This document shows positions 33,514-45,459 of a stretch of DNA of 64,000 bases, piece after piece (position 1 is the stretch's first letter; each line of letters starts with the position of its first letter). The DNA comes from Gamsiella multidivaricata (taxonomy: Eukaryota; Mortierellomycota; Mortierellomycetes; Mortierellales; Mortierellaceae), in contig NW_026251709.1 in assembly GCF_025024155.1 (NCBI RefSeq), forward strand, positions 558,001 to 622,000, read 5' to 3'. Made by a program: the position numbers and the translations under genes. The notes beneath the pieces are model-generated. The model saw only the letters and a list, made by a program, of their open reading frames with translations. It was not told where the DNA came from and ran no database searches.

Positions 33514-35753
33514 TCAGCGGTCAAAGATGTGTTCACTGTCCTATCACCACATTACTACAATAAAATGACCAACCTACAAACACTTGGATTATGCAGAAGA
33601 TATGGTGTTGGGCGAAGTCAAATACACCCTTATTTAAGGTTATCAAGATCCAAGAAATCGCGATTGGGCACTGCCAGCAATGTGGCAACATTTTATATAA
33701 ATGTGAAAAGACGCGCTTTGCTTCCCCACGCCTATGTTCTCTTACTCACTCGTCTCTATTTGCACAGAATACTGAATCGATATGCGCTGAAGCCGCTCTT
33801 TAAAAGGCCCTATTGGTGCGCTGTCTTTCTGCTGCAAATGCCTCTCACTATACGCGTGGTTTATTCCGCTGCATCTTATCTGCACCAACTGACTCTCCAT
33901 TGTCTAAACGCTCGAACTCTTAAGCCTCCGCGAGGTGGGGAACATATCCTTGCAACAGGGAAACCATTCGCCATCCCAGCTCATGACCTAGAATAATATT
34001 ATATACATGTGGATTTTGTGAGTACTCCTCCCTTTGTGAAACAAAGAAAAGATGTGGTTTGCGTCCAACAAGGCAGGTCTTGCATATGTACATGTATGGT
34101 GAAGATGAAGAAATGACTTTTCAGGAACATCCATCTACAAGCAAGAGTTGGAAGAAGAATTGGATATGGTGAGCATTGTTTGATGCAGGTAACAAGTGAA
34201 TCCATTTGTCAGGCTATGCATCCAGATGAGGCAAAGGGAGGGGTAGACGTTTCCATTACACTACTGTTTCCATCGCAAGCTCGAATGATTGGAGCCAGCT
34301 GCTTCAGTCCCTAGAATAAAGCAGGGGTTCAATTGCGCTGTGGCACACAATCCCGCTGGCTTACACACCACACGCATACACACAACGCATACAGGCAAAT
34401 AAGGAGGTTGTTGGAGAATATTGCGGAGAGAGATGTACGGAAAATACCATTTATGTTGTCTCTGTTTAAAACGCAGCACCTTTTGCTTGCGATGGGGATG
34501 AGGGGCAGAGAGCGTCCAGAACTGGAGTTATCAATTCTTTAAATCACGGCTTGTGTACTTCCCTGACAAATGTCAAGGCGCATGGTCGGCTTTTGTTTTA
34601 GGACCATTATCGTAATAATACGAGGAGGCGCTTAAATAATTGATGAGGAAACAAGGTCTCGTTCACGCGAGCGAGAGAAAAATAAAAATAAATAGACGCG
34701 ACGGACCACATAGTGCGGAGACATATCTACGAAAAGGGAAAACGGAGCCCGATAGAGATGAAACAGGCGAGGGCCCAACAAAACGGGTCAGCTAAACCGC
34801 CGAGATATTCTTTGCACGCCTGAACAAAGCGCCTCCATACCGCTGCACCCTTCGTCTCCTCATTACGGGAGCCGCCTTGCTGCTATTCCGTTTTTCTGTC
34901 CCATTTCCTTTTGTAGCCATTCGAAGGAGGATGGGCTCTTTGATTAGGATCAACGGTCCTAATCGAAGGATATGAGTTGGATCGCACCACTGAGCAAACA
35001 GGAAAAACAATCCGACGTGTCGAGCAATCCAATGGTTTCTAGCCCGACAAGTCGCGCATTGACACGCCTCCCAGTCTCTGGAGTGTGTGGGGGCAAGAAG
35101 GAAGGGGAGGAGGCGCGTAAGGGTCCATCTGGAAAAGACCGTCCATCCAAAAAAGGACGTCCATCCTAAAAAAAAAAAAGGGCCAATAGGGAATAGAGGG
35201 AATAGAGGGAATAGAGGGAAATTGGGCGCTTTTTTTTCTCTCTTCCTCCTCTCTCTTTCCGCTCCTCCACCCGCAGCCCTTTCCGTCGCCCATCACTCAT
35301 CAGTCAACAATGATGTTCCTGCTCAGGATCTGATGACCCCACAGAAAGCATCATCTCTGGAAACCCCCGCCCCACCCCGAACCCCCCTGCGCCTGAACCA
35401 CAAGTGTCCTTTGCCGTACCTTGTCTCTGTCTGCCGCATAGAAGCGTATGTCATCGTCACAGCGGAACATTGTTTTTCTATCGCATGCAGGGACAGCGAA
35501 CCTCCTCCGCCTCCCCCAGGGTACACTGTTTAGCATTGGGGTGCACATTTTGTATTCTCCCGCAAGACGTCCATCCATCCCCCGGTGTCTAGCACCCTGA
35601 CGGGGTCTTTTGGCCCTTCGAGCTCCAATGCCTTGATCCAGCCCAATTAACGTCATTATCTTCTATTCCACAGTATCTCCTTTTTTTTTTTTTTTTTTTT
35701 TTTTTTTTCCTCCACAACGCTCTGCCTTGCACACACTCTACTCCGCACCAGCA
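33514..35753. other. Intergenic region, 2.2 kb
   Basis: No supported gene. Contains AATAAA-type signals after eIF3a at about 33558, several 60-155 codon frames without recognisable composition (the longest at 33529-33996 overlaps the eIF3a 3' end), an A-run at 35167-35179, three tandem AATAGAGGG units at 35192-35218, and the 28-base T run before the next F-box gene. Confidence 0.4.
35681..35708 (+). repeat. T28 homopolymer upstream of large F-box gene
   Basis: Twenty-eight consecutive T residues end 45 bases before the ATG at 35754. A T-run in this place is common in fungal promoters or leaders, but its length makes it prone to slippage and assembly error. Confidence 0.8.
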
Positions 35754-38700
35754 ATGGACCTTATCCACAGACTTAGACGATCTATATCGCATCGACCTCG
35801 CCATTTGTTCGACCTGCCGGACGAGATCTTGTGTATGATCTTTGAATACTGCTGCCAGGACCTGGACTTCTTACTTTGGAGCTGTCCCCTTGTCACGCTC
35901 GAGAACCAGTTCTGCCACGATTGTTTTCACTGCACCCTCTGCCATGGCCCTGTCCCACAGATACACCGAGCCAATCACAGGCGCCGTCAGCACGGACTGT
36001 CCATATCCTCAATATCGGGGACATCATCAACAACATCGAGAGAAACCGCAGGGAATTTGTCATCCGAAGGAAGCAACAGCAGCCATACACACGACAGGGG
36101 CCATCCACTAGAAAACATCGCGCTGAAAAAGAGGAGAAAACGATTCCACAACACAATAGTATATGGCAACAGCAGCAGGACCGATCGGTTTACCATTGAT
36201 TTACAGCGGCACGAGACACGAGGGGCACAGCCATGTCCGAGGAACGGAAATCGTCCATGGTGCCAGCACCTCCAGCAGCAGCATTCGACCCGGATACCCC
36301 TTCTATCGCGTATCTTCCCGCGGTTCATATCACGTTCAGGCTGGCGTTCGTTCCCCAGTCTTACTTTTAGGCGCCTTCTACTGCGACCGTTTGATCATCT
36401 CACTTTGATATCGTCGTCTATGGGATCTACCCATTCTTCCGCAAAACTCTCTCTTCATGAACTTGTGCATCGCCTGGAGGGCTTATTCTCATTTATCTCG
36501 CCCGCAGATGAACAGTACCTTGAGGAGCAGCCAGAGTCTGGGCCGCAGCAGGTCAGTCCGTCCAGCTCCCCAGCTTCAGCAACAATATCCAGCGTATCCG
36601 AACTGCCAAATGGCCATAGCTCCAGCTCCAATCCTTTCCATGGCAGCAATCTTCACAGGCGGAGAACAGTAACCTTGGACACGCATTCCACCAATGTATC
36701 CAGGGGCTCTTCCATGAGCGGAACAAGAGGTAATGCAGGATCTATACGGGCGCCGACATCTCAGAGTCATGGCGACGGCGCTGAGCCATTTGATTCATTT
36801 TCTGAGAGCAGCTCCGACAATGACGAGGACAGGGATGACTTTGACAGCTCGATCCATCTTGCAGCACCTTTCCAACTTTTGCTTGTCAGCAGGCGAATCG
36901 CCAATGCAGCCGTCAAGACCTTGTGGCGCGACGTTGTCTTTCACGGCCAGGATCCGTACCAGATACGGTCGCTATTGACAATGCTTTCAATGGGAGACGG
37001 TTTATCGGACGGTTCTTCTGATCTTGGTCGCCATTCTTCCGGCCTGGGAAATCTCGAGGAGGTGGACGAAGCGGAGGAGTCAGAAGGTCAGGAGGATGAA
37101 CGGATTAATCAAGCACAGGACACAGCTAGGAGGTGTGGAGTAGAGATGAAAGCTAAACCATCAGGAAGCAAGGTTTGCCATTCCGAGCATGGATCATACC
37201 AACGAACACCTCCTGGACAGACCAATCGTGAGCACGGGGCGAAGTTGGCCTGGGCCGAATCTTGGAACAAGTCGCTGAAGCAATTCTCGAGATCCCAAGA
37301 GGTTTCAGGTGTTCGTGGCTCTACCACCGAGACCGCAGCCAAGGGTCCAACTCACACTACCAGTAAGCGAGCAACACCTGGTGAAGAGTGGAGTCGTTTC
37401 TCTAAATCATCGAGCGCCAGGCAACAAACCGGCCTTTGTAGTTCGAATCGTGGTCAAGGACATATATCTCCTATGGCAAGAGATCGGGCGTCAGGGATGC
37501 GATCGCGTGAGCCAAGATGGCCTTATCGGCGTTACATTCGGCGAGTGGTGCTGAACTTTGCGCACCCGCATGCTTCTCCGCACATGCTCGTCCAGGCTCT
37601 CGAATGTCTCCGCTCGCGTTGCCCGGATCAGATTCTTGCGCTGGATTTGCATGCCAACGAAAAGATGCGGGATGCAGGATTGGAAAAATCTGAGGAACTA
37701 GAGCGACTGTTCGGCTCAGGACTCTCGAAGCTGCGCTATCTGAGGTTACAGGGAGGATTCGTGGACAATCAGTTGCTGTGCGCATTGATCAAGGGTTTAG
37801 GCGCGCCTAAACCTGACCCTACAGACCACAGCGACCACAGCGACCACAGCGACCACAGTAATCACAGCAACCACAGCAACCACAGCAACCACAGCATTGG
37901 CATGCAAAATACGGACCGCGCTTTACCATCTATCCCATCTTCATATCCCAGTCCCCCATGCCGTCTCTCCCAGGTGTTTTTAGGCCCAGGATCAATCACG
38001 GACACGGCGATCGAGAAGCTTATTGCAGCTGCAGGATTATCTCTCGAGGTCTTTGCAGTCACCAGTTGCGTAGATGTAGGAGGAGGCGCGCTGGCGGATT
38101 TACTAACAAAGTGTCCAAAGTTGCGTGTACTGGGAGTCCATTGTTCGCTCGCCCGCGACAAAGAACTACTGGAAGGATTGGGCATCGAGGTCGATCTTCC
38201 AGCTGCAGGCACCATGCTTCCTGAAATGGGTGAGCAATCAGGCTTAGCATACGGCGCCAGCAGCAACCCCAACGGCGGATCTGCTCCACCAAGAATTACT
38301 AGAAAGACCATTGTTGCACCACTGGAAAGATTGGAGCTGGGAATAGTGAAGTTGACAGGAGCTGGAGTTACGGAAATCTTGAAAGGCACCTGCAATACGC
38401 TACGGTTCTTAGTTCTGGAATCGCAGCATTTTAGCGAAGAACTCCTGGAAGACGTTATCTCACCATTTTGCACGCAACTGGAAGGGCTTTATTTTGACGA
38501 CCCGGATCAGATTCAAAAACATCAACAACAGATGCAGGGTTTAGGATTCAGTGCTGGCCGTCGTGGATCCCATCGCCCGAATTGTCACTTTGAGTTTGGT
38601 CGATCACGGAGAACGTTTTATTCGGACCCAAATCGCCAGTATCAGCAGCCATCGACGCCGCCTCCATCACCACACCAGCGTTCGTTCAACCGCCAACATC

Positions 38701-39293
38701 CGAACCAGTTCTTGGGAACAGAGGCCATGGAGCAACAAATTTCGAGTCGATCGAAGCCGACATCTAAAGTGAGCGCATGGCTCGGGGAGACAAGCACAGA
38801 CGAATGGATCACGTATGGCGACTGTGCACTATGGACAAGTGCGGCATCACCAAGTATTTCGTTCGAGAATGGAGATGTGAACTCGGGTAATATGGGACTC
38901 CGCGACCATCATCCCCGCTGGCAGCCTTTGCCATTGCACCATGCCTATCACAGTCCAGCATTCATGTCGACTATAACCAATCCCTCTCGATCTGGTGTAC
39001 AGAGAGGACTCAACCCACTGAACAACGCGTATGTGGGTGACTATGACCATATACTGGAACGGTTCCGGGTCACACACGCGACTATCGAGAATCTGCTACA
39101 TACGTTAAGACGCCTTGAAGCCTTCACTGTGATGCAGATGGACTTCATTCTGGAGAGTCAGGGACTGTCGGAGTGGAATATACTGATGCAGCAGGACGAG
39201 ATCTGGGTACAGAGCATAGGATTCCGGGCACTACAGCCGTTTTACTTGTGCCTCTTCCTGAGCACCATCTATTTCGGAACATTGCGATGGTGA
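35754..39293 (+). CDS. Very large F-box/LRR-type protein (1179 aa)
   Basis: Uninterrupted frame. The F-box begins at about residue 22 (LFDLPDEILCMIFEYCCQ, then WSCPLVTLENQFC). A low-complexity, Ser/Arg/His-rich stretch separates it from a second F-box-like tail at about residue 370 (PFQLLLVSRRIANAAVKTLW), so the domain appears interrupted by roughly 300 residues, or that insert is an unrecognised set of introns. LRR-like segments follow (KLRYLRLQGGFVDNQLLCAL, LRVLGVHCS, RFLVLESQHFSEELLEDV). An exact tandem block encoding (DHS)4(NHS)4 lies at 37824-37895. Start: ATG at 35754 in good context (GCAATGG); the open frame extends a few codons upstream without ATG. Expected to be an SCF substrate receptor; substrate unknown. 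Confidence 0.78.
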   Translation: MDLIHRLRRSISHRPRHLFDLPDEILCMIFEYCCQDLDFLLWSCPLVTLENQFCHDCFHCTLCHGPVPQIHRANHRRRQHGLSISSISGTSSTTSRETAGNLSSEGSNSSHTHDRGHPLENIALKKRRKRFHNTIVYGNSSRTDRFTIDLQRHETRGAQPCPRNGNRPWCQHLQQQHSTRIPLLSRIFPRFISRSGWRSFPSLTFRRLLLRPFDHLTLISSSMGSTHSSAKLSLHELVHRLEGLFSFISPADEQYLEEQPESGPQQVSPSSSPASATISSVSELPNGHSSSSNPFHGSNLHRRRTVTLDTHSTNVSRGSSMSGTRGNAGSIRAPTSQSHGDGAEPFDSFSESSSDNDEDRDDFDSSIHLAAPFQLLLVSRRIANAAVKTLWRDVVFHGQDPYQIRSLLTMLSMGDGLSDGSSDLGRHSSGLGNLEEVDEAEESEGQEDERINQAQDTARRCGVEMKAKPSGSKVCHSEHGSYQRTPPGQTNREHGAKLAWAESWNKSLKQFSRSQEVSGVRGSTTETAAKGPTHTTSKRATPGEEWSRFSKSSSARQQTGLCSSNRGQGHISPMARDRASGMRSREPRWPYRRYIRRVVLNFAHPHASPHMLVQALECLRSRCPDQILALDLHANEKMRDAGLEKSEELERLFGSGLSKLRYLRLQGGFVDNQLLCALIKGLGAPKPDPTDHSDHSDHSDHSNHSNHSNHSNHSIGMQNTDRALPSIPSSYPSPPCRLSQVFLGPGSITDTAIEKLIAAAGLSLEVFAVTSCVDVGGGALADLLTKCPKLRVLGVHCSLARDKELLEGLGIEVDLPAAGTMLPEMGEQSGLAYGASSNPNGGSAPPRITRKTIVAPLERLELGIVKLTGAGVTEILKGTCNTLRFLVLESQHFSEELLEDVISPFCTQLEGLYFDDPDQIQKHQQQMQGLGFSAGRRGSHRPNCHFEFGRSRRTFYSDPNRQYQQPSTPPPSPHQRSFNRQHPNQFLGTEAMEQQISSRSKPTSKVSAWLGETSTDEWITYGDCALWTSAASPSISFENGDVNSGNMGLRDHHPRWQPLPLHHAYHSPAFMSTITNPSRSGVQRGLNPLNNAYVGDYDHILERFRVTHATIENLLHTLRRLEAFTVMQMDFILESQGLSEWNILMQQDEIWVQSIGFRALQPFYLCLFLSTIYFGTLRW
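37824..37895 (+). repeat. Nine-base coding tandem repeat (DHS/NHS)
   Basis: Eight 9-base units, GACCACAGC in the first half and AACCACAGC (first one AATCACAGC) in the second, keep frame and encode four DHS then four NHS tripeptides inside the large F-box protein. The near-identical third positions point to recent expansion. Confidence 0.85.
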
Positions 39294-39384
39294 ACAAAAT
39301 AAAGCTTCGTCCATAAAAGGAAATCAATTGTGTTTAAAGCACGGCTGCAGTGTTTGCATGGCATCCCTGACCAACAGAACAGTA

Positions 39385-42300
39385 ATGGGCGACACTCAGG
39401 ACTCGGAGGCGATCTCAGCATACCTCACAGACCTGCAGGACCAGGTCCGTGCACCGTCGCCACCGCTTGCGGCTGCAGTTCGTGTCCTCGCGGAGCCATT
39501 GTCCTTCCTCGGTCTCCTGCCCAGTCGTGCTGACACAAATGGGACCACGAGAGAATCATTCCCACATTGGGCTGGACCTGTTCAGCAAACGGCCTCCAAG
39601 CAGCTGTACTTTATCCAGCACCTCCTCCCCAACCACCTTGACTTTATTCTCGATAACATCACGTTGGACTGGCTGAGCGCACTGCCTTCAGCACAGCAGA
39701 CGGCCTTGTTCGACACGTACTTTATCCCAGCACTGTCACGCCAACAAAACGCCTGGAATGCATTGGTGGCCGTGATGTCCTTACAGACCCTTGTGAACAG
39801 GATCAATTCCCGGTTCAGCGAGAACCATTCGTTCTTCAACAAGACTGTCCTGCGTCTGCTTCGGAGACTGGTAGAAACGTACTCGTTAGCGGATTTCTGC
39901 CAGGGTTGCTCAGCCTTCGGACAGATGGATTACAGTTCAGGAGGCACTGGCGGGCCAACATTGGATATAACAGCCTGGGACACATTCCTGTCAAAGTTGT
40001 TTTCGGTCCCTACCAGGATCGCGAACGCATTTGGAGTGTCGCTCAAAAATGAAATCGAGGAATGTTTTCAGGAGGTAGTGTTCATCCAGCGGCAGACTGC
40101 ACAATTACAGCGCTGTCTGGAGAGTATAGGGGATATGGAGCAAGGGTTGCAGAACCAGTATGCTAGAGCACTTGCGATCGTCGTTGCGAAACTCTTGCGC
40201 CTGGGTTATGGAAGTGAGTGCGCAACAGCTTTGTTTTCATTGTTGCCTGTCTTGAGAAGGTTACCAACCAAAATATATCTGTTTATCTGTTTCTCGGTAC
40301 ATTAGGGATCTTGGTCGAATTGGTGGTATCTGTACTTTGGGGTTCAAGTGTGAGCACTGTAGCGTCAGGATGGAAACTGGTATTATCACACACGTCTTCA
40401 CCAGGGACAACACAGCTTTTTCTCACAGCATTAATGGATTATCTCGACAAAAATCAGCTGGATTTCAATAGTGGTGACAATCTACTTCGTCAACATCGTC
40501 CGCAGGATACGATATCGGAGGATCAAAAACTCGAAGCCGTGCAAAGAGGAGCGAACCTACTGATATCGATTGGATTTGGAGCTGAAGAGAAGAACAACGG
40601 GATGGTTGGAGAGGTGTTGCTACAGGGACGGGTCTTTGGTCTTGGCGCGCTGCGCATGTTGATCTGCATTCAGAGTGGCTGGCCCACAGGTGTGCGGTCG
40701 AATAAAGGTACGTGTCGATCCGTACCTTGATTTTTGAGTTGCCACATCACTGGGAGACATTGCTGACTCGATCGTTGCGCTGCTTAGATTCGGTTCTGGC
40801 GCAGACTTTCAAGAGATCCCTGGAAATTTGGTCCGATTCTATACTTGTTAACCATTCATCCGTCGAGTATCAGAGATGTAGGGGGGGGTTTTTTTCCGCT
40901 CCACAGGTCAGGAATGCGATTCTTGTCGAGAAATACATTCGTTTCTGACATCTTTGTGTTTTCTTAATAGACATTTCGTATCAAGTTCTGCTCATGCTTG
41001 GATATCTCGACCATAAAGTGATATTCGAGATGGATTTGATACCCATGTTCGGTGCTGGCATGACCGGTTGGCTCGAAATAGAGGATTTCAAAAAGAAACA
41101 GATCGCACTGGCAAGTCTACATGTCTGCACCATTGATTAAGAAGGTATTTATTTAGTGCGCTTGTTCCTGACACTGTTGTTTCGATTTGATAATTTAGGT
41201 GGTCGCGGAGGAGTTTTCGCGGATCGTGGATACGATTGGGTCACCGGCAGATTTTGACCTGAATAATGAGGATAAGGACGTTCGGCTCGGCCGATCCCTT
41301 GTTCGCCTCAAGGACGGTGCCAAGCCGTACAACCCTACCACGCTTCCATCTTTCAACACTATTGGGGGCCCCGGTACAGAAAAAGACGTAGCTGAAGGAA
41401 CATCGACGACGCCGACTGTTACCCAAGGATTCTTGCTACAAGAGGATTCCGACGATGAAGAAGACCCAGACGCGATTGAGGGTCCCTATTCCAAAGCCGC
41501 GAGGGCAAGGAAAGACAGTAGTGACGAGAGTAGTGATGAAGAAGACGACTTGAAGCCCTATGAGATGGAGTACGAGTCAGATCCGGATGAAGATGCTGGA
41601 TCGGTCAAGAAAGCCAAGGTCGCAGTGCCAGTCTACCTGCGCGATCTGGTATCCTATATCCGAGCGAGTGAAGATCGCGACAAGACCGAAATTGGACTGA
41701 AGAATGCTGCTGAGCTGATTCGGCGCAAGGTTGGCAGTCTGGAATTGGGTAAGTCGCATTGTCCTGAGATGTTCAAGCTCTATGTGCGCTCCAAATTTGA
41801 TCCGCAGGCTTGCGCTAACGGAACGGGCTATTTATTATCATTCTTAGAGGAATACGCAGAAGAATTGGCCAGGTCACTGGTTCTATTGCAGGATAATTTT
41901 GACTTGCCCGGTTTCTACAGATCCAGAGAAAATTCATTGATAGCCCTGATTGTAACTTCACCTGTCTTGGTTGCAGGGTAAGGACCTTTTGGGAATCATC
42001 CGCAAGCAGGCTAATGGTTCTCTTCTGATTGATGCTGATCCATTCCTTTTTCCGCGTTTATCGTAGGGTGTTGACGCAGGAATTTTACGCGCGAAAGAAC
42101 TCGATGGGGCAGCGACTAAATATTTTGACCGCTCTAGCGCTTGGTGCACAGGAGCTGTCAGGGTCTGATCGTCCTCCAGCAGTATCCTCATCAACATCAG
42201 CAAAGAATGTCTCAAGGTCACTTCCCAAGAAGTCCGAGATACCCACCGCTGTTGCAGTTCAGAAGCCGTCGTTCGATTCAATCACATCAAGTATTTCCAT

Positions 42301-43117
42301 GGAACGAACGCGTCGCTTTTCTCAAAAGTCGCATATCGAGGCGAGTCGTCCAGCACCCAAGGCCAATGCGTTCTCAAACGTAGCACCGATCTTTTTAGGT
42401 GGACTACTTGGACGTTGGGGCGGTAACCGCGGTGCAGGAATGGAACGTGGATATGACGCGTTGAAAAAGGCACCAGTGATAGTCCTCAAGAAGTTTGTGA
42501 TCACTCTCGGCGTTTTGGTTCATTATGCAGGTACGATGTGGGTCTTTGATGCGCAAGGTTTTATTAAATTCGTCTATATTTCATGCTAACAAACAAGATA
42601 TTATTTTTCTACAGGTACTTCACCGCATCTAATTCCTATCACTAGGGAACTGTTTCAGTTCTTGCTTGCACTTCGATATCATAATCCACCGGCCCAAGCA
42701 ACTCCAGGACCGATACCAGGAGCAGCAGCCACTACTGCAAGTCTGACAGGATCAGTATTTTCAACACCTTCGCTGACCTCTCTGAGACTGCCGGGCGACG
42801 TTGGGGTCGCGACCAGACTTTCATCTACAGGCGCTGGAGGCTCATTGTCAGCACTGTCTTCAGGGTCGTTGCCCTACAATCCTGACCTGGTAGAAAGCAT
42901 CCTCTTCGATCTCCTGATTTTGCTGACACCATCGACACAGACACTATCGGATCAGCTTCTTATGCATGAATTTTATGCAGAGATTATGGAGTGCCAGCAG
43001 TGGGCAATGGAGCTATGGGAGGTGTACAAGCTTGAACAAGGCAGTGGGGAGAAGGCAAGGATGTACTGCGCGGCATTACTGCAGCGGTCATTTGAACTCT
43101 TGGAAGTGCACATGTAA
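39385..43117 (+). CDS. Telomere length regulation protein Tel2 (TELO2)
   Basis: Eight exons: 39385-40213, 40306-40707, 40788-40877, 40971-41110, 41199-41748, 41848-41977, 42067-42530, 42615-43117; phases agree throughout and the product is about 1035 aa. Tel2 features are clear in the C-terminal half: an acidic linker (DSSDESSDEEDDLKPYEMEY), then PVYLRDLVSYIRASEDRDKT, IGLKNAAELIRRK, YAEELARSLVLLQDNFDLPG and LTQEFYARKNSMGQRLNIL with ALALGAQELS, all matching the conserved Tel2 domain. Tel2 works with Tti1 and Tti2 as the TTT co-chaperone that stabilises PIKK kinases (TOR, ATM, ATR). The intron at 41111-41198 has a GC donor (GCAAGT), and the one at 41749-41847 is 99 bases without stop. The start is chosen at 39385 (G at -3 and +4); an in-frame ATG at 39358 is possible. 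Only 91 bases separate it from the upstream gene's stop. Confidence 0.9.
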
Positions 43118-43523
43118 TAAAACACGCGCTTTGCTTCCCGAGACAAATAAGGTTTTTAGCATTCAAGGAGGGGATACATTACCGCTAAAAATATGTTCAA
43201 CCATGCGTTCAGCCCCCCTCAGGAGTTGGGGAAACGGTGCTTTCCCCCTCCCTGCACATCGCTGCAGATGTGCTCTCATCCCGCGTCATAACAAACGATT
43301 ACTATTTCAAAGTCGATGTAGACTTCGCCCTCTTTTTCTTGATTCTTCTCATTCCACCTTTCTTACCCTCTTTCAGCCGGCGTCATACCAAACTGCTCAC
43401 GCCGCGTGCCTTCTTTGTCTGTTCCTGACCTCATAAACAGTGTTCACTCGTCGCTTCTGCACACGCTTGACTCCTCATTCGATCGAATAGCACATACCAC
43501 ACACCACAGAACACAACCACACC
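43118..43523 (+). promoter_or_regulatory. KCH-like channel promoter and leader
   Basis: Four hundred and six bases between Tel2 and the channel gene. The proximal half is C/T-rich (TTTTTCTTGATTCTTCTCATTCC near 43331-43353) and the ATG stands in ACCACACCATGG, an ideal fungal context. No TATA identified with confidence. Confidence 0.4.
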
Positions 43524-45174
43524 ATGGAGCCACCATTGCCTCAACCGCCTGCCAGCGAAACCTCTCAGTTCTACAGCTCGGCCACCCGTCCCGTCCGTGT
43601 CGGTTCCTTGCTCCTCCAATCTGTCGCCGTTACAGTACCAACGTTCTCAAAGGAACTCGACCTGGGATCGATAGCCAACCCTCAGAAACACTCGACCATC
43701 AAGCAATATCTCTTTGCGTCTCTTCTTTTCAAGCCCCTCGCTGCACTCTTACTCGACTGCTTCTCGTTGGTATTCTTGTCCGCATGGGTCAGGGGCTCGG
43801 TTGGCAAGGGCAACAGTTCTGGACTTGTTATCTATGCCCTGGCAACAACTGGATCGTTGGCGATTGTGGCCTATGGAGGATGGAGGGCGAGTCAGGTGCT
43901 GAAAAAGGGGCATATCCAGGCCATCTTTGTGAACAGGGAGGCCTACCGATGGGTGTGTCTGAAGAGTCGGGATAGGTTCTTCTTCTTCGAGAGGGTCGGA
44001 CAAGGATATGGACAAAGGGATGCACTTGCTTTCTTTGCTTGGTTCACACTCCGCGGTAAGGATCATGTTTACTCGCAAGGAAAAAAGAAAAAAAGAAAAA
44101 AGAAAAAAAAAGCTGGGTTATTAGTGTTCTCGGCAACAGGATTCACTAAATGTCATTGGGCTGTATATTTAATTCTCGGAAGCATAGATTGGATGCAACA
44201 TTTGCTTTGCGACCTGCCTCGTCTCGTCATCAACTCGACTATTCTCGCCCAGGTCGCCCACCAGCGTTCGTTGATCAGCAGAGGTGAGGCTCCAACGTTG
44301 AACCTTCCAGAACTGAGCACGATCACACATTTGGCATTGGCGCTCAACATCATACTTCAGGTCTGCAACTTGGTTCAGTTCCTGGGCGCCTTGGTCGTCC
44401 TGCTCCTTGTGCGCATGGGCAAATTGGTAGCGCTGAGAAAGGACGAGCACCTCCATACGTACTGCCAGAGGAATCTGAACGTCAGGTAAGCAACATGCGG
44501 ATCGCTCGTGCCACACAGAGTACTTACACAGTGCCATTGGACTAACTCCCTGAAACATCTGTCCTGGATTTACATATAGAATCGTCCGCCTTTACAAACT
44601 CGCCAAATCGGGAACAACAGCACCGCTTCGGGAGAACAATCAACTGGAGCAGCAGATGAATCAATACAGAATGGATGAAGAGGGCGGGATTGATCTCTCG
44701 CTTGCAGCACTGGCTTGGGACACCGAGACTCAGGACGATCATGTTGATTACAACCACTATGCGTACAGACCAAGGCCTATGACGAACACTCCGTCCTCAC
44801 GTACGGGACAGCCTGCAATGGAAGATAGAAGAGGGTTCTATGATGATGAGAGGATAGAGATGACGGAAAAATTGCCATCGTCGCTTTCTTCGCCAGCCCC
44901 GGTACCGGGGACGTTCTCGTATGCGCAGATGCAGCATTTGGAGCTGCAACGACAAAAATATGGCGACAATAAGGAGCTGTACGAGACCATGGAATGGAGG
45001 CCGTCAGCATCGAATCCTGGGGGCCAGAGTCAGCCTGGTAATCACTTGCAGAGTCAATACGCTCCACCAATGACAGGGAGCGGCACGTCGGGAGGATCAT
45101 ATGCACCGCAGCCGGGAGGATCATATGCATCGCAGCCAGGAGTGGTCTCACCGCCCATCTCACCAAAGCCATAG
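43524..45174 (+). CDS. KCH-family (Kch1/Prm6-like) potassium channel
   Basis: Exons 43524-44055, 44188-44485 and 44580-45174; 474 aa. Matches the fungal KCH family in order: NREAYRWVCLKSRDRFFFFE at about residues 136-155, AFFAWFTLRDWMQHLLCDLP and RLVINSTIL, then YCQRNLNVRIVRLYKL after the last membrane segment; these correspond to yeast Kch1 blocks (FFVFFTFKGW, ADAPRQ, YCCHKVDKRI). About four to five hydrophobic segments; the C-terminal 165 residues are polar with Tyr/Gln/Gly/Pro-rich repeats (GGSYAPQPGGSYASQPG). In yeast, Kch1 and Kch2 give low-affinity K+ uptake and promote Ca2+ entry during pheromone or ER stress. The first intron holds a long AAAAAG tract. Plasma membrane localisation is inferred from the family. 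Confidence 0.77.
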
Positions 45175-45459
45175 TAGCAGGTAAATTGGAAACGAAATAA
45201 AATCTGCTACAAACCCCCCCTGACCATTGATATATTCGGTGTATCACGTATCATGTTCAGGTGCTCCAGATTTCCAGGGGCGTAAAGTGAGCGTTTTGTC
45301 GGTACTCTTTTTGTATTTGAACTCTCGACTATGCTGCGCCGTACTCCAAACCAAAACGCTGCGAATGACTGTGGCGATGCATTGGAAGATGCTTGTCTTT
45401 TTATCTTTTTTTTTCCTCCCACTTTCCACCACTTCAGCATATTTCCCAGTTTCCCAACA

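Noticed and set aside
32330..33568. Plus-strand 412-codon frame overlapping the eIF3a 3' half
   Set aside because: Arg/Ser-rich alternate frame of the eIF3a charged region; no independent start signals.
33529..33996. 155-codon frame after eIF3a
   Set aside because: Starts inside the eIF3a 3' end and polyadenylation region; composition does not resemble a protein family.
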